Of a stretch of DNA of 64,000 nt, positions 46,968 through 55,994 are shown piece by piece. Source of the DNA: Methylophilaceae bacterium (lineage in GTDB: Bacteria; Pseudomonadota; Gammaproteobacteria; Burkholderiales; Methylophilaceae); assembly GCA_947379975.1 (NCBI GenBank), contig CANCPF010000002.1, positions 62,001 through 126,000 on the forward strand. The letters are read 5' to 3'. The translations under genes were made by a program, and so were the position numbers. Within the stretch, counting starts at the first letter, position 1; each line of letters starts with the position of its first letter. The notes beneath the pieces were generated by a model. It had not been told where the DNA came from. It searched no databases and saw only the letters and a program-made list of their open reading frames with translations.

Positions 46968-46980
46968 AAAAGTGTATTCA

Positions 46981-48063
46981 ATGTCAGAACAACTTAAACA
47001 ACACCGCGACCAAATCGATGCAATTGATGAGCAGGTTTTACTACTGGTAAATGAACGCGCTACGCTTGCGCGTCAAATTGGTAGCTTAAAAGATGATGGT
47101 GTAATTTACCGTCCAGAACGTGAAGCGCAAGTGTTACGTCGCTTGCAAGCCAATAACACTGGGCCTTTATCTAACGAGGCGGTGAGTAATATTTTTCGGG
47201 CAGTGATGTCAAACTGCCGTGCGCTAGAAAAAGAGCTGACCATCGCTTTTTTGGGACCATTAGGCACCTATAGTGAAGAAGCTGCACTTAAGCAGTTTGG
47301 TTTGGGTAGAGGCGCCGTTGTCTGTGGTTCGATTGATGAAGTGTTTCGCACACTGGAAGCTAATCAAGCTGATTATGGTGTGGTGCCGGTAGAAAACTCT
47401 ACGGAAGGCGCGATTGGTATCACGCTAGATTTACTTCTTTCTAGCCCGTTGAAAATTTGTGGTGAAATTACGCTACCTATTCATCATTGCTTACTTTCTA
47501 AGCAGGATGATATTAGCCAAATTAGCCATGTGTTTTCGCATAGTCAATCATTGTCGCAATGTCACGAATGGTTAAATAAAACATTGCCGAGCGCGCAGCG
47601 TGAAGCGGTCACCAGTAATGCACGTGCCGCGCAGATGATACATGACCTAGTCTCAACTGATGGCACTTTTGCTGCAGCCATTGCCAGCAAGCGTGCCGCA
47701 GAGCTATTTAACCTCAATATATTAACTGAAAATATAGAAGATGATGCTAAAAATACAACACGTTTTTTAGTGTTAGGTAAACACGATGTAGCGGCTTCTG
47801 GTACAGATAAAACTTCAATAGTGATGACCACTAAGAATAAACCTGGCGCCATGATCGATTTATTGGAACCACTTTCAAGACACGGCGTCAGTATGACTAA
47901 GCTTGAATCACGTCCATCAAGACAAAGTTTGTGGGATTACGTGTTTTTTGTCGATATTGAGGGTCATCAAACAGACGCTAAAGTGCAAGCGGCGCTGCAA
48001 GAATTGCAAATGCGGGCATCATTTTTAAAAGTGCTGGGTTCTTATCCGGTCGCAGTTATTTAA
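46981..48063 (+). CDS. pheA: Bifunctional chorismate mutase / prephenate dehydratase
   Basis: P-protein of phenylalanine synthesis. I chose the ATG at 46981 (360 residues, MSEQLKQHRDQIDAIDEQ) over an upstream TTG that overlaps serC. Domains: AroQ chorismate mutase (residues about 5-85), prephenate dehydratase (about 90-270, IAFLGPLGTYSEEAAL, VVPVENSTEGAIG, NTTRFLVLG) and a C-terminal ACT domain (about 280-355) with the feedback motif LESRPSR. Thirteen bases after serC and 16 before hisC. Confidence 0.96.
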   Translation: MSEQLKQHRDQIDAIDEQVLLLVNERATLARQIGSLKDDGVIYRPEREAQVLRRLQANNTGPLSNEAVSNIFRAVMSNCRALEKELTIAFLGPLGTYSEEAALKQFGLGRGAVVCGSIDEVFRTLEANQADYGVVPVENSTEGAIGITLDLLLSSPLKICGEITLPIHHCLLSKQDDISQISHVFSHSQSLSQCHEWLNKTLPSAQREAVTSNARAAQMIHDLVSTDGTFAAAIASKRAAELFNLNILTENIEDDAKNTTRFLVLGKHDVAASGTDKTSIVMTTKNKPGAMIDLLEPLSRHGVSMTKLESRPSRQSLWDYVFFVDIEGHQTDAKVQAALQELQMRASFLKVLGSYPVAVI

Positions 48064-48079
48064 TTAAGGTTTTAAGTGT

Positions 48080-49192
48080 ATGACTTCAACAAGCTTAAAT
48101 TTATCTCATTTAGCGCCAGATTATATTCGTGCCATTGCGCCATACCAAGGCGGTAAGCCGATTAGCGAACTTGCGCGTGAAATGGGTTTGAATGAAGCCG
48201 ATATCGTTAAACTTGCCTCTAATGAGAATCCTTTGGGCATTAGCCCAAAAGCGCAAATGGCGATTGATGAGGCGATTGATGATATTGCACGTTATCCAGA
48301 TGGGAATTGTTTTGCCTTGCGTGAAGCGGTGGCGAAAAAATTTAATGTAGCCAATCAGCAAATTGTCTTTGGCAATGGTTCCAATGATATTTTAGAGCTC
48401 ACGGCTAGGGCGTTTTTGCATGCCGGTTGCGAGGCTATTTATTCTCAACATGCTTTTGCGGTTTACCCATTAGTCACGCAAGCAGTTGGCGCTACAGGGG
48501 TAGTAGTTCCCGCGATTAATTACGCCCATGATTTAGACGGCTTCTTAAAAGCGATTACAGCAAAAACACGCTTGATATTTATTGCTAACCCGAATAATCC
48601 AACCGGTACTTTAATTGCAAAAGATACTTTAAAGGCATTTCTTAAAGTTGTGCCAAGTGACGTGTTAGTCATATTAGATGAAGCTTATGACGAGTATTTA
48701 TCTGCGTCAGACAAGTCTGAAGCCATTGATTGGTTAAGCGAATTTAACAATTTGATTATTTCTCGCACATTTTCAAAAGCCTATGGCCTTGCCGGCCTAC
48801 GTATTGGTTTTGGTTTGATGCACGCCAATGTTGCGGATATGCTTAATCGCGTGCGTCAGCCATTTAATGTGAACAGTATTGCGCAAGCGGCAGCCATTGC
48901 ATCTTTGGCGGATGATGATTTTGTAGCCCGCAGTTATGCGCTCAATCAGGCTGGCATGGCGCAGTTGACGCAAGGATTAGAAAAGCTAGGATTGGCTTAC
49001 ATTCCATCCAGCGCTAATTTCGTCAGTTTTTCAGTCAAAAATGCGGCGAGTGTAAATCAAAAGTTACTGCAAAAAGGCGTGATTGTAAGACCCATTGCCA
49101 ATTATGAAATGGCCGATTACCTGCGTGTTAGCGTAGGTTTGTTCAGTGAAAATGCTCGCTTTTTAGCGGTGCTTGCAGAAGTCATTAGCTGA
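48080..49192 (+). CDS. hisC: Histidinol-phosphate aminotransferase
   Basis: PLP aminotransferase of the HisC family. Seen: KLASNENPLGISPKA, RYPDGNCFALR, FGNGSNDILEL, NPNNPTGT, VLDEAYDEYL and the PLP lysine in SRTFSKAYGLAGLRIGF. It is 370 residues. In the serC-pheA-hisC arrangement HisC often also serves as an aromatic (imidazole/phenylpyruvate) aminotransferase; that broader role is inference from context. Confidence 0.94.
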   Translation: MTSTSLNLSHLAPDYIRAIAPYQGGKPISELAREMGLNEADIVKLASNENPLGISPKAQMAIDEAIDDIARYPDGNCFALREAVAKKFNVANQQIVFGNGSNDILELTARAFLHAGCEAIYSQHAFAVYPLVTQAVGATGVVVPAINYAHDLDGFLKAITAKTRLIFIANPNNPTGTLIAKDTLKAFLKVVPSDVLVILDEAYDEYLSASDKSEAIDWLSEFNNLIISRTFSKAYGLAGLRIGFGLMHANVADMLNRVRQPFNVNSIAQAAAIASLADDDFVARSYALNQAGMAQLTQGLEKLGLAYIPSSANFVSFSVKNAASVNQKLLQKGVIVRPIANYEMADYLRVSVGLFSENARFLAVLAEVIS

Positions 49193-49249
49193 AATTTGAA
49201 CCGCTAAAAAAATAATTAAAATTATAAGAAAAACACAACAAAAAACCTC

Positions 49250-50395
49250 ATGACTAATAACGAAAAATCAATACAGCAAGCGCTAGAAATTAACGACAGT
49301 AGTGATGCCGTATCTTACGAAAAGCCGGCAACCGATGATGTACGTATCCGTGAAATTAAAACCTTAATTACACCATTGGAATTGCTCAGTCGCCTAAAAG
49401 AAAGTGCAGCCTCCACGCAAAATATTTTGCAAACGCGTACGGCTATCCATAATATATTGCATCAGTCCGATGATCGATTATTGGTCATTGTTGGACCTTG
49501 CTCAATTCATGATGCAGAAGCTGGTTTAGAGTATGCACGTCGTTTGGTTGAGTGTCGCAATAGCTTATCTGCAGACTTATTAATTGTGATGCGCGTGTAT
49601 TTTGAAAAGCCGCGCACCACGGTGGGTTGGAAGGGTTTGATTAACGATCCATATTTGGACGGTAGCTATCGTATTAACGAAGGCCTAGCCTTGGCACGTA
49701 AATTTTTATTAGACGTTAATGAGCTTGGTTTGCCTGCAGGCGCTGAGTTTTTAGATACGATTACGCCGCAATACATTGCAGATTTAGTGAGCTGGGGCGC
49801 TATTGGCGCGCGCACCACAGAATCTCAAGTACATCGTGAGTTAGCGTCAGGCTTATCTTGCCCGGTAGGCTTTAAAAACGGCACAGATGGTAATGTACGC
49901 GTGGCGATTGATGCGATTAAAACAGCCACCAGCCCGCATCATTTTCTATCGGTTACTAAAGAAGGGCAGTCAGCGATTATTTCAACCGCAGGTAATGAAG
50001 ATTGCCATGTGATTCTGCGCGGCGGTAAGTTACCAAACTTCGATGCTGTCAGTGTAGACGCAGCTTGCGCTAGCTTGGCCTTAGCAGGATTGGCACCAAT
50101 GTTGATGATTGATTGCAGCCATGGCAATAGTCAAAAAAATTATTTATTGCAAAAAGAAGTAGCGTGTGACGTAGGCGCTCAATTAGCTCATGGTGATACC
50201 CGCATTATGGGCGTGATGGTGGAGTCGCATATTAATGAAGGCCGTCAAGAGCAAACCATAGGCAGCACTTTGGAATATGGACAATCAATCACAGATGCGT
50301 GTTTAGGTTGGCAAGATACGATTGAATTGTTGGATATGCTGGCAGCTTCTGTGCGCGCTCGTCGTCAAAAAATACTAGAACAAGATGTTGAGTAG
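49250..50395 (+). CDS. aroG: 3-deoxy-7-phosphoheptulonate (DAHP) synthase, class I
   Basis: Entry enzyme of the shikimate pathway, joining PEP and erythrose-4-phosphate. Seen: LVIVGPCSIHDAEAGLEYA, the PEP-binding KPRTTVGWKGLINDP, EFLDTITPQYIADLVSWGAIGARTTESQ (type I core), DCSHGNSQKN and the metal-site GVMVESHINEG. It is 381 residues, with an N-terminal extension of some 30 residues compared with AroG of E. coli. Which aromatic amino acid inhibits it cannot be told reliably, so aroG is used for the class. It lies where tyrA and aroA commonly follow hisC. Confidence 0.92.
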   Translation: MTNNEKSIQQALEINDSSDAVSYEKPATDDVRIREIKTLITPLELLSRLKESAASTQNILQTRTAIHNILHQSDDRLLVIVGPCSIHDAEAGLEYARRLVECRNSLSADLLIVMRVYFEKPRTTVGWKGLINDPYLDGSYRINEGLALARKFLLDVNELGLPAGAEFLDTITPQYIADLVSWGAIGARTTESQVHRELASGLSCPVGFKNGTDGNVRVAIDAIKTATSPHHFLSVTKEGQSAIISTAGNEDCHVILRGGKLPNFDAVSVDAACASLALAGLAPMLMIDCSHGNSQKNYLLQKEVACDVGAQLAHGDTRIMGVMVESHINEGRQEQTIGSTLEYGQSITDACLGWQDTIELLDMLAASVRARRQKILEQDVE

Positions 50396-50437
50396 TCTCG
50401 ACTATCCTCGCATCATGAATTTCCTTAGTGTTTAATC

Positions 50438-50533
50438 AGTAAGTTTGCGGTTATGTGAAAGTTAAATAGGGCGCAAAATTCGTTTCACGTTGTGGCACTA
50501 ATAACAGAGTAACAACGAATACAAAAACTTACT
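50438..50533 (+). promoter_or_regulatory. Structured leader region of pqqA
   Basis: Three inverted repeats lie in the 96 bases before the pqqA ribosome-binding site: AGTAAGTTT (50438) with AAACTTACT (50525), ATTCGTT (50478) with AACGAAT (50514), and CGTTGT (50488) with ACAACG (50512). The second and third share their right arm and so are alternatives. No -10/-35 pair is convincing in the spacer. Confidence 0.4.
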
Positions 50534-50548
50534 TAAAGGAAATTTATC

Positions 50549-50620
50549 ATGTGGACTACACCAGCTGCTACAGAAATGCGTTTTGGCTTTGAAGTAACAA
50601 TGTACGTAATGAACAAATAA
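50549..50620 (+). CDS. pqqA: PQQ precursor peptide PqqA
   Basis: A 23-residue ribosomal peptide, below usual ORF cut-offs, that supplies both atoms sets of PQQ: Glu15 and Tyr19 in the FGFEVTMYVMNK stretch are the residues cross-linked by PqqE. Seen: the MWTTPAATEMRFGFEVTMY-type sequence of the family, AAAGGA nine bases before the ATG, and a terminator hairpin 20 bases after the stop. Followed by pqqB, C, D and E, as in other methylotrophs. Confidence 0.96.
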   Translation: MWTTPAATEMRFGFEVTMYVMNK

Positions 50621-50640
50621 TTAGCGTTTACGCTGTTTAA

Positions 50641-50669
50641 AAAAGGCTGCCGAAAGACAGCCTTTTTTT
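50641..50669 (+). terminator. Intrinsic terminator/attenuator between pqqA and pqqB
   Basis: AAAAGGCTG (50641-50649), 8-base loop, CAGCCTTTT (50658-50666), then further T to 50669. It would end most transcripts after pqqA and let a fraction read on into pqqBCDE, a known arrangement that yields excess precursor peptide over enzymes. Confidence 0.85.
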
Positions 50670-50760
50670 ATACAAAAAAATGTTGTAAATGAAGTTCTGT
50701 AGTCCAAATTCAAATGACACGTTTATAGATTTTTAATTTTAAGAAGAATTGTAGAATCAC

Positions 50761-51678
50761 ATGCATATACATGTATTAGGTGCTGGCGCTGGTGGCGGTT
50801 TTCCACAGTGGAACTGTAATTGTTTTAACTGTGATGGCCTACGCAAAGGCACGATCAAGGCGACTAAGCGGACGCAGTCTTCTATTTGCGTAAGTGGTGA
50901 TGGCGTTAACTGGGTGCTATTTAATGCCTCGCCAGATGTATTGCAACAAATTCAAGATTTTGCACCGTTACAACCAGGTCGGGCGATCCGTGACACTGGC
51001 ATTCAAGCGATTGTACTTATTGATGCACAAATTGATCACACCACTGGTCTGCTTATGTTGCGCGAAGGCCAAGTGAAGCGTGAAATTTACTGTACCGATA
51101 TGGTCTATGGAGATTTAACTTCAGGCAACCAAGCGTTAAATATCTTGGGACATTACTGCGGCATCAATCATCACCAAGTGCCAATTGATGGTAAAACTAG
51201 TTTTACTATTCCTAACGTGCCTAACCTTAAATTTACCTCAGTTTCGCTTAAAAGCGCCGCGCCGCCTTATTCACCACACCGCAATGATCCTCAGCCTGGC
51301 GACACCATAGGCGTATTAATCGAAGAGATTAGCACTGGCAAAAAATGTTGGTATTCACCTGGTTTAGCTGAGATAGAACCGCATTTGCCAGCGCTTATGA
51401 ATCAGGCAGATTGCATTATGGTGGACGGTACTTTTTGGACAAATACCGAGATGATGGACTTAGGTTTAATGACTAAAACAGCGCGTAGTATTGGACATAA
51501 TCCACAATCTGGCGAAGGCGGCATGATTGAGCAGTTAGATAAATTTGGTGATGTGCGCAAAGTCTTGATACACATCAATAATACTAATCCTATTTTAAGA
51601 GAAGATTCTGCCGAACGTGCCGAGCTTACTCAACATGGGATTGAAGTAGCATACGACGGCATGGATATTATTCTTTAG
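50761..51678 (+). CDS. pqqB: PQQ biosynthesis protein PqqB
   Basis: Metallo-beta-lactamase-fold protein of PQQ synthesis, thought to hydroxylate the tyrosine moiety of the cross-linked intermediate. Seen: the PqqB-specific start VLGAGAGGGFPQWNCNCFNC, with a metal-binding cysteine cluster, the DAQIDHTTGLLMLREG metal-site block, SVSLKSAAPPYSPHR and the C-terminal HINNTNPIL. It is 305 residues, normal. Second enzyme-coding gene of the operon after the terminator that follows pqqA. Confidence 0.95.
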   Translation: MHIHVLGAGAGGGFPQWNCNCFNCDGLRKGTIKATKRTQSSICVSGDGVNWVLFNASPDVLQQIQDFAPLQPGRAIRDTGIQAIVLIDAQIDHTTGLLMLREGQVKREIYCTDMVYGDLTSGNQALNILGHYCGINHHQVPIDGKTSFTIPNVPNLKFTSVSLKSAAPPYSPHRNDPQPGDTIGVLIEEISTGKKCWYSPGLAEIEPHLPALMNQADCIMVDGTFWTNTEMMDLGLMTKTARSIGHNPQSGEGGMIEQLDKFGDVRKVLIHINNTNPILREDSAERAELTQHGIEVAYDGMDIIL

Positions 51679-51687
51679 GAGATCGTA

Positions 51688-52449
51688 ATGAATGCAATGA
51701 CTAATAAAGATTTACCTTGGACACGTGAAGAGTTTGAAGATAAATTACGCGAAAAAGGCAAGGGCTACCATATCTATCATCCGATTCATGTGATGATGTA
51801 CGAAGGAAAAATGACTAAAGAGCAGTTGCAATGCTGGGTAGCGAATCGTTTTTATTACCAAATTGCTATTCCACAAAAAGATGCCGCAATTCTTTCAAAC
51901 TGCCCTGATAAAGAAGTGCGTAAAGAGTGGATTGTGCGCATTACAGATCATGATGGTGTGGGTGAAAATGTTGGTGGTATTGAAGCTTGGATACAATTAG
52001 GTCAAGCGGTTGGTCTGACACGAGAAGATGTGACATCGCTTAAATTTTTAAGCCCTGGTGTTAAGTTTGCCGTAGATGCTTATGTAAACTTTGCCCGTCA
52101 GCGTCCTTGGCAAGAATCTGTGTGCTCATCTTTGACTGAATTATTTGCCCCGCATATTCATCAGCAACGTATTAGCTCATGGCCTAGCATGTATCCGTGG
52201 ATTAACGAAGATGGCTTGGTGTACTTTAAAAAACGCCTGACAGAAGCGCGCCGTGATGTAGAGCAAGGCTTGAGCGTTACCTTGGATTACTTTAGCACTT
52301 CACGTGAGATGCAGTTGAAAGCCTTAGATATTCTACAATTTAAGTTAGATGTGCTTTGGGTAATGGCAGATTCAATTATGCTTGCATGTACTGATGTAAA
52401 GGTTGAAGGCAAAGATTATTTGCGCCAGCCTGTGATTAATTTTAACTAA
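51688..52449 (+). CDS. pqqC: Pyrroloquinoline-quinone synthase PqqC
   Basis: Cofactorless oxidase that carries out the last ring closure and eight-electron oxidation to PQQ. Seen: a helical-bundle protein of the TENA/PqqC type with [45 protein letters not shown] and [12 protein letters not shown]. It is 253 residues. AGGAGAT precedes the ATG, which lies nine bases after pqqB. Confidence 0.96.
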   Translation: MNAMTNKDLPWTREEFEDKLREKGKGYHIYHPIHVMMYEGKMTKEQLQCWVANRFYYQIAIPQKDAAILSNCPDKEVRKEWIVRITDHDGVGENVGGIEAWIQLGQAVGLTREDVTSLKFLSPGVKFAVDAYVNFARQRPWQESVCSSLTELFAPHIHQQRISSWPSMYPWINEDGLVYFKKRLTEARRDVEQGLSVTLDYFSTSREMQLKALDILQFKLDVLWVMADSIMLACTDVKVEGKDYLRQPVINFN

Positions 52450-52478
52450 AATCAATTCTAGTCAAAGGTTAAATAATT

Positions 52479-52787
52479 ATGGAGCAAATGCAAATTAATC
52501 CGTCGGTAAGCTCTTCAATACTCAATGAGGATGTTTATGGCTTGGCATTTCACCATCGTTTTCAATGGGAAGAAGCGCAACAAAGCTATGTGATTTTATT
52601 TCCAGAAGGCATGGTGAAGTTACATGGTGGTGCTGGTGAAGTGATTAAACGGCTTGACGGTAAGGTGACAGTGGCGGATGTCACTGCTGATTTAAAACTT
52701 ACCTTTCCTGATGCCGTTGGTATTGAAGCTGACATTATTGGTATGTTTGAACTCGGCTTAAGTAAAGGTTGGCTGCGTAAAATATAG
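52479..52787 (+). CDS. pqqD: PqqA-binding chaperone PqqD
   Basis: Small peptide chaperone (RiPP recognition element, winged-helix fold) that presents PqqA to PqqE. Seen: FHHRFQWEEAQQSYVILFPEGMVKLHGGAGEVIKRLDG in pieces across residues 24-62, with the LHGGAGEVIKRLDG block diagnostic for the family. It is 102 residues. Lies 29 bases after pqqC and 64 before pqqE, unfused. Confidence 0.94.
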   Translation: MEQMQINPSVSSSILNEDVYGLAFHHRFQWEEAQQSYVILFPEGMVKLHGGAGEVIKRLDGKVTVADVTADLKLTFPDAVGIEADIIGMFELGLSKGWLRKI

Positions 52788-52851
52788 TTTTAGTATTTTA
52801 AATTATTCAAGTTTAAACATTAAGTAATAGGCAAAAATTAGGAGTAGCAAA

Positions 52852-54081
52852 ATGACACAAGCCTCTTTAGGTAAATCTGTGGTGCAAAAAGAAATACATG
52901 CGGCACAAAATAATGGTGTGGCGGCAAATATTACCCATACACAACCTTTGTGGCTGCTAGCAGAGGTGACTTATCGTTGCCCTTTACATTGTGCATTTTG
53001 CTACAACCCTACAGATTACGATAAGCATACTCAAAACGAACTGACGACTGAGCAGTGGATAGATGCTTTGCGTGATGCACGCAAATTAGGTGCGATACAG
53101 CTTGGTATTTCAGGTGGCGAACCTCTATTGCGTGATGATATTGAAGATATTGTTATTGAAGCGAAGAGGCTAGGTTATTACAGCAATTTGATTACTTCGG
53201 GTGTTGGCCTTACTGAAAAACGCATTAAGGCATTTAAAGACGGCGGTTTAGATCATATCCAGCTTTCTATGCATGATATTACTGAAGAAATTAATAACTT
53301 CATCACTAATACCAAAACTTTTGAATTAAAGAAAAAAGTGGCCGCCATGATTAAAGATCATGGTTACCCGATGGTGTTGAATGTGGTGATGCACCGCTAT
53401 AATATTGGACATATCAAAGAAATTCTTGAAATGGCCGAGGCATTAGGTGCTGATTATATTGAACTAGCCAACACGCAATATTACGGCTGGTCCTTAGTTA
53501 ATCGTAATCAATTAATGCCACTAAAGGAGCAGGTTGATCATGCTGAAGCGGTGACCAACGCGTTTAGAGCAGACCCAAACAATAAAATGAAAGTGTTTTT
53601 TGTGGTGCCAGATTATTTTTCTGATCGCCCCAAAAAATGTATGAATGGCTGGGGTGAAGTTTTCATGATAGTTACCGCAAATGGCGATGTTTTACCTTGC
53701 CATTCAGCGCGAGTATTGCCTAATATGCAGTTCCCAAATGTACGTGAAAAAGGCTTGGAGTGGGCTTGGAAAGATTCTCCAGCCTTTAACAAATACCGTG
53801 GCGATAGTTGGATGAAAGAACCGTGCCGCAGTTGTTCTGAGAAAGAAAATGACTTAGGTGGCTGCCGCTGTCAGGCCTTTTTATTGTCTGGCGATGCAGA
53901 AACAGCTGATCCGGTATGTAGTAAGTCACCGCATCATCATTTGATCGAAAAAGCGATTGAAGATTCTAAAAATCCAGTATTAAGTGCGCAACCGATTGTG
54001 TTTAGAAATGATAAAAACTCGAAAAAAATCATCGCGGGTGAATTTAACGACCGTGTTGATGAGTTTCATGCTTTACCCTAA
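52852..54081 (+). CDS. pqqE: PqqA peptide cyclase PqqE (radical SAM/SPASM)
   Basis: Radical SAM enzyme that forms the Glu-Tyr carbon-carbon bond in PqqA. Seen: the cluster motif C43-x3-C47-x2-C50 (YRCPLHCAFCYNP), GISGGEPLLRDDIE, and the C-terminal SPASM region with auxiliary-cluster cysteines (CHSARVLP, CRSCSEKENDLGGCRCQAF). It is 409 residues; the N-terminus has about 30 residues before the core. A ribosome-binding site TAGGAG lies upstream of the ATG. No pqqF/pqqG protease gene follows. Confidence 0.96.
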   Translation: MTQASLGKSVVQKEIHAAQNNGVAANITHTQPLWLLAEVTYRCPLHCAFCYNPTDYDKHTQNELTTEQWIDALRDARKLGAIQLGISGGEPLLRDDIEDIVIEAKRLGYYSNLITSGVGLTEKRIKAFKDGGLDHIQLSMHDITEEINNFITNTKTFELKKKVAAMIKDHGYPMVLNVVMHRYNIGHIKEILEMAEALGADYIELANTQYYGWSLVNRNQLMPLKEQVDHAEAVTNAFRADPNNKMKVFFVVPDYFSDRPKKCMNGWGEVFMIVTANGDVLPCHSARVLPNMQFPNVREKGLEWAWKDSPAFNKYRGDSWMKEPCRSCSEKENDLGGCRCQAFLLSGDAETADPVCSKSPHHHLIEKAIEDSKNPVLSAQPIVFRNDKNSKKIIAGEFNDRVDEFHALP

Positions 54082-54139
54082 TTAATCTAGCCTAATTAAT
54101 GCACTCTAATTAATTTACCGATGAGTTAGGATGAATTAG
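54078..54139. repeat. Tandem duplications between pqqE and the MFS gene
   Basis: CTAATTAAT starts at 54078, 54092 and 54106, an exact 14-bp period; the pqqE TAA is inside the first copy. Immediately after, GATGAGTTAG (54120-54129) is followed by GATGAATTAG (54130-54139), a 10-bp duplication with one difference. Confidence 0.7.
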
Positions 54140-54157
54140 CTAAAATGTGTTTAAATT

Positions 54158-54197
54158 AAACGCGCCAGCTGATGAAAATCAGCAGCGCGTTTTTTAT
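54158..54197 (+). terminator. Intrinsic terminator of the pqq operon
   Basis: AAACGCGC (54158-54165), C, AGCTGAT, loop, ATCAGC, A, GCGCGTTTTTT: two stacked stems with single-base mismatches and a T-run ending at 54195. It separates pqqE from the MFS gene. An upstream GTG start in the MFS frame lies just before it and is not credible. Confidence 0.85.
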
Positions 54198-54212
54198 TTG
54201 AGAGTCCTAATT

Positions 54213-55397
54213 TTGAAGCATCTATCTACTCCGTTCGTCCTTTCCGTTGTATTAGCCGGATTAGCGGCACTCGCGCCTTTTGCTATTGATACTTATCTGC
54301 CAGCTTTTCCAACATTGGAAGGCGCTTTAAACGGCACACCTTTGCAATTGCAGCAAAGTCTTACTTTTTACTTACTACCTTATGCGCTGATGACCTTATG
54401 GCATGGCGCAATTTCAGATTCAATCGGACGTATCACCACCATTAAATGGGGTCTAGGTGTTTTTGTTTTGGCTTCTATTGGCTGTGCTTTTGCACCGAAT
54501 GTTGAAACCTTATGGTTCTTTCGCGCACTGCAAGGTCTTTCTGGCGGAGCAGGTAATGTTGTAGCACGAGCGATGGTGCGGGATTTATTTGAAGGCGCAC
54601 AAGCACAGCGTGTAATGGCCACAGTGCAAATGTTGTTTGGTATAGCGCCAGCCGTTGCCCCTATTATTGGCGGTTTATTGTTAGGCATTCATTGGCAGGC
54701 TATTTTTATATTTTTGGCGTTATACGCAAGTTTAAGCTTATGGGCAGCAATGCGCTATTTACCTGAAACCATGCCGGTGGCTAAGCGCATGCCGCTGTCT
54801 GCAAAACAAGTGATTAAAGACTATCGGATTATCTTTGGCGATAAAGAGTTTAATTATGTGGTGTTTGCCTTGGGCGCAAACTTTGCAGGATTTTTTATCT
54901 ACGTTTTGGCAAGTCCGGTATTTTTAGTTAAGCATTTAGGATTAGGTCAGCATCAGTTCGGCTACATGTTTGTGCCAACGGTTTTGGGCATGATACTTGG
55001 TTCTTATTTTGCAAAACGAGCGGCAGGGCGTTATGCAAAGAAAAAGGTGGTAAAGGTGGCGTATGCATGGATGGCTGTGATGGTTTTGCTGAATGTAATC
55101 GTTTGTTTTGTCTTACCAATTAACCCAATTTATAACATTTTGCCGATAGCATTATTTAACGTAGGTATGGCCTTGGCTATGCCGATATTGTCTATTGCCG
55201 CACTTGATCGTCATCCTAAAATACGCGGCACAGCGGCTTCGGGGCAGGCGTTTATGCAAATGTTGTTATCAACCGTATCCGCTGGTTTAATCGTACCATT
55301 GGTGTGGTATGCACCTTCTGGTTTGGCAATTGCGATGGCTATTTACTTGTTAGTAGGATGGCTTGCGATTCGACAAAGTAAAATATGGCAAGCTTGA
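54213..55397 (+). CDS. MFS drug-resistance transporter, Bcr/CflA family
   Basis: Inner-membrane exporter with about 12 helices, Bcr/CflA type (E. coli Bcr, 396 residues). Seen: the first helix with LAALAPFAIDTYLPAFPTL, the family-A motif GAISDSIGRIT, RALQGLSGGAGNVVARAMVRDLF and QVMFGIAPAVAPIIGG-like (LFGIAPAVAPIIGGLL). I chose the TTG at 54213, with GAGAG 8 bases upstream (394 residues); the longer frame from GTG 54147 would translate the pqq terminator. Substrate unknown. It starts just after the pqq operon, and a role in PQQ or other small-molecule export is only a possibility. Confidence 0.88.
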   Translation: MKHLSTPFVLSVVLAGLAALAPFAIDTYLPAFPTLEGALNGTPLQLQQSLTFYLLPYALMTLWHGAISDSIGRITTIKWGLGVFVLASIGCAFAPNVETLWFFRALQGLSGGAGNVVARAMVRDLFEGAQAQRVMATVQMLFGIAPAVAPIIGGLLLGIHWQAIFIFLALYASLSLWAAMRYLPETMPVAKRMPLSAKQVIKDYRIIFGDKEFNYVVFALGANFAGFFIYVLASPVFLVKHLGLGQHQFGYMFVPTVLGMILGSYFAKRAAGRYAKKKVVKVAYAWMAVMVLLNVIVCFVLPINPIYNILPIALFNVGMALAMPILSIAALDRHPKIRGTAASGQAFMQMLLSTVSAGLIVPLVWYAPSGLAIAMAIYLLVGWLAIRQSKIWQA

Positions 55398-55469
55398 GTT
55401 TATTCAAATTAGGATTGATTGCGTAAGCAGATGGTTCGCCATAGACTTAAACAGAACTAACGCACATTA

Positions 55470-55994
55470 ATGACTCCGCTAAGATATCTACAACATTATC
55501 CTATTCATTTGCAAGAGCAAATTAGGCAGTTGCAATCGACCAATAAATTGGGAGATTACATTGCCCAGCGCTATCCAAAATCACATACTATTCAAACGGA
55601 TAAGGCGCTATACCAATATGCGAGTGAGATTAAACAAGAGTTTCTGCGTAATGCACCATTGCTAGATAAAGTACATTACGACAATCGACTCACGATAGAT
55701 CATCATGCACTTGGGCTTAATACAGCAATTTCACGCGTGCAGGGCGGCAAGCTTAAAGCTAAAAAAGAGATTCGCATTTCTAATTTTTTTAAAGAAACGC
55801 CTGCTGTTTTTTTGCGCATGATAGTCGTGCATGAATTAGCCCATTTAAAAGAAAGTAATCACGATAAATCGTTTTACCAACTGTGCCGTTACATGGAGCC
55901 TGATTATCACCAGCTTGAGTTTGATTGTCGGGTATTTTTAACTTGGAAAAGTGATGGTGATATGTCTGATACGTCTGATAAGTCTAAAGCTTAG
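55470..55994 (+). CDS. YgjP-like zinc metallopeptidase-domain protein
   Basis: A 174-residue cytoplasmic-looking protein with the zinc motif HELAHLKESNHDKSFY (HExxH followed by a downstream histidine), placing it in the YgjP/WLM (DUF45) family. Upstream there is ISRVQGGKLKAKKEIRISNFF. Family members in this group are of uncertain function; some have been described as nucleotidases. It converges with fdxA across a bidirectional terminator. Confidence 0.8.
   Translation: MTPLRYLQHYPIHLQEQIRQLQSTNKLGDYIAQRYPKSHTIQTDKALYQYASEIKQEFLRNAPLLDKVHYDNRLTIDHHALGLNTAISRVQGGKLKAKKEIRISNFFKETPAVFLRMIVVHELAHLKESNHDKSFYQLCRYMEPDYHQLEFDCRVFLTWKSDGDMSDTSDKSKA

Noticed and set aside
54147..54212. Upstream GTG start for the MFS transporter
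   Set aside because: The extra 22 codons span the pqq operon terminator, and the family length fits the later TTG at 54213.
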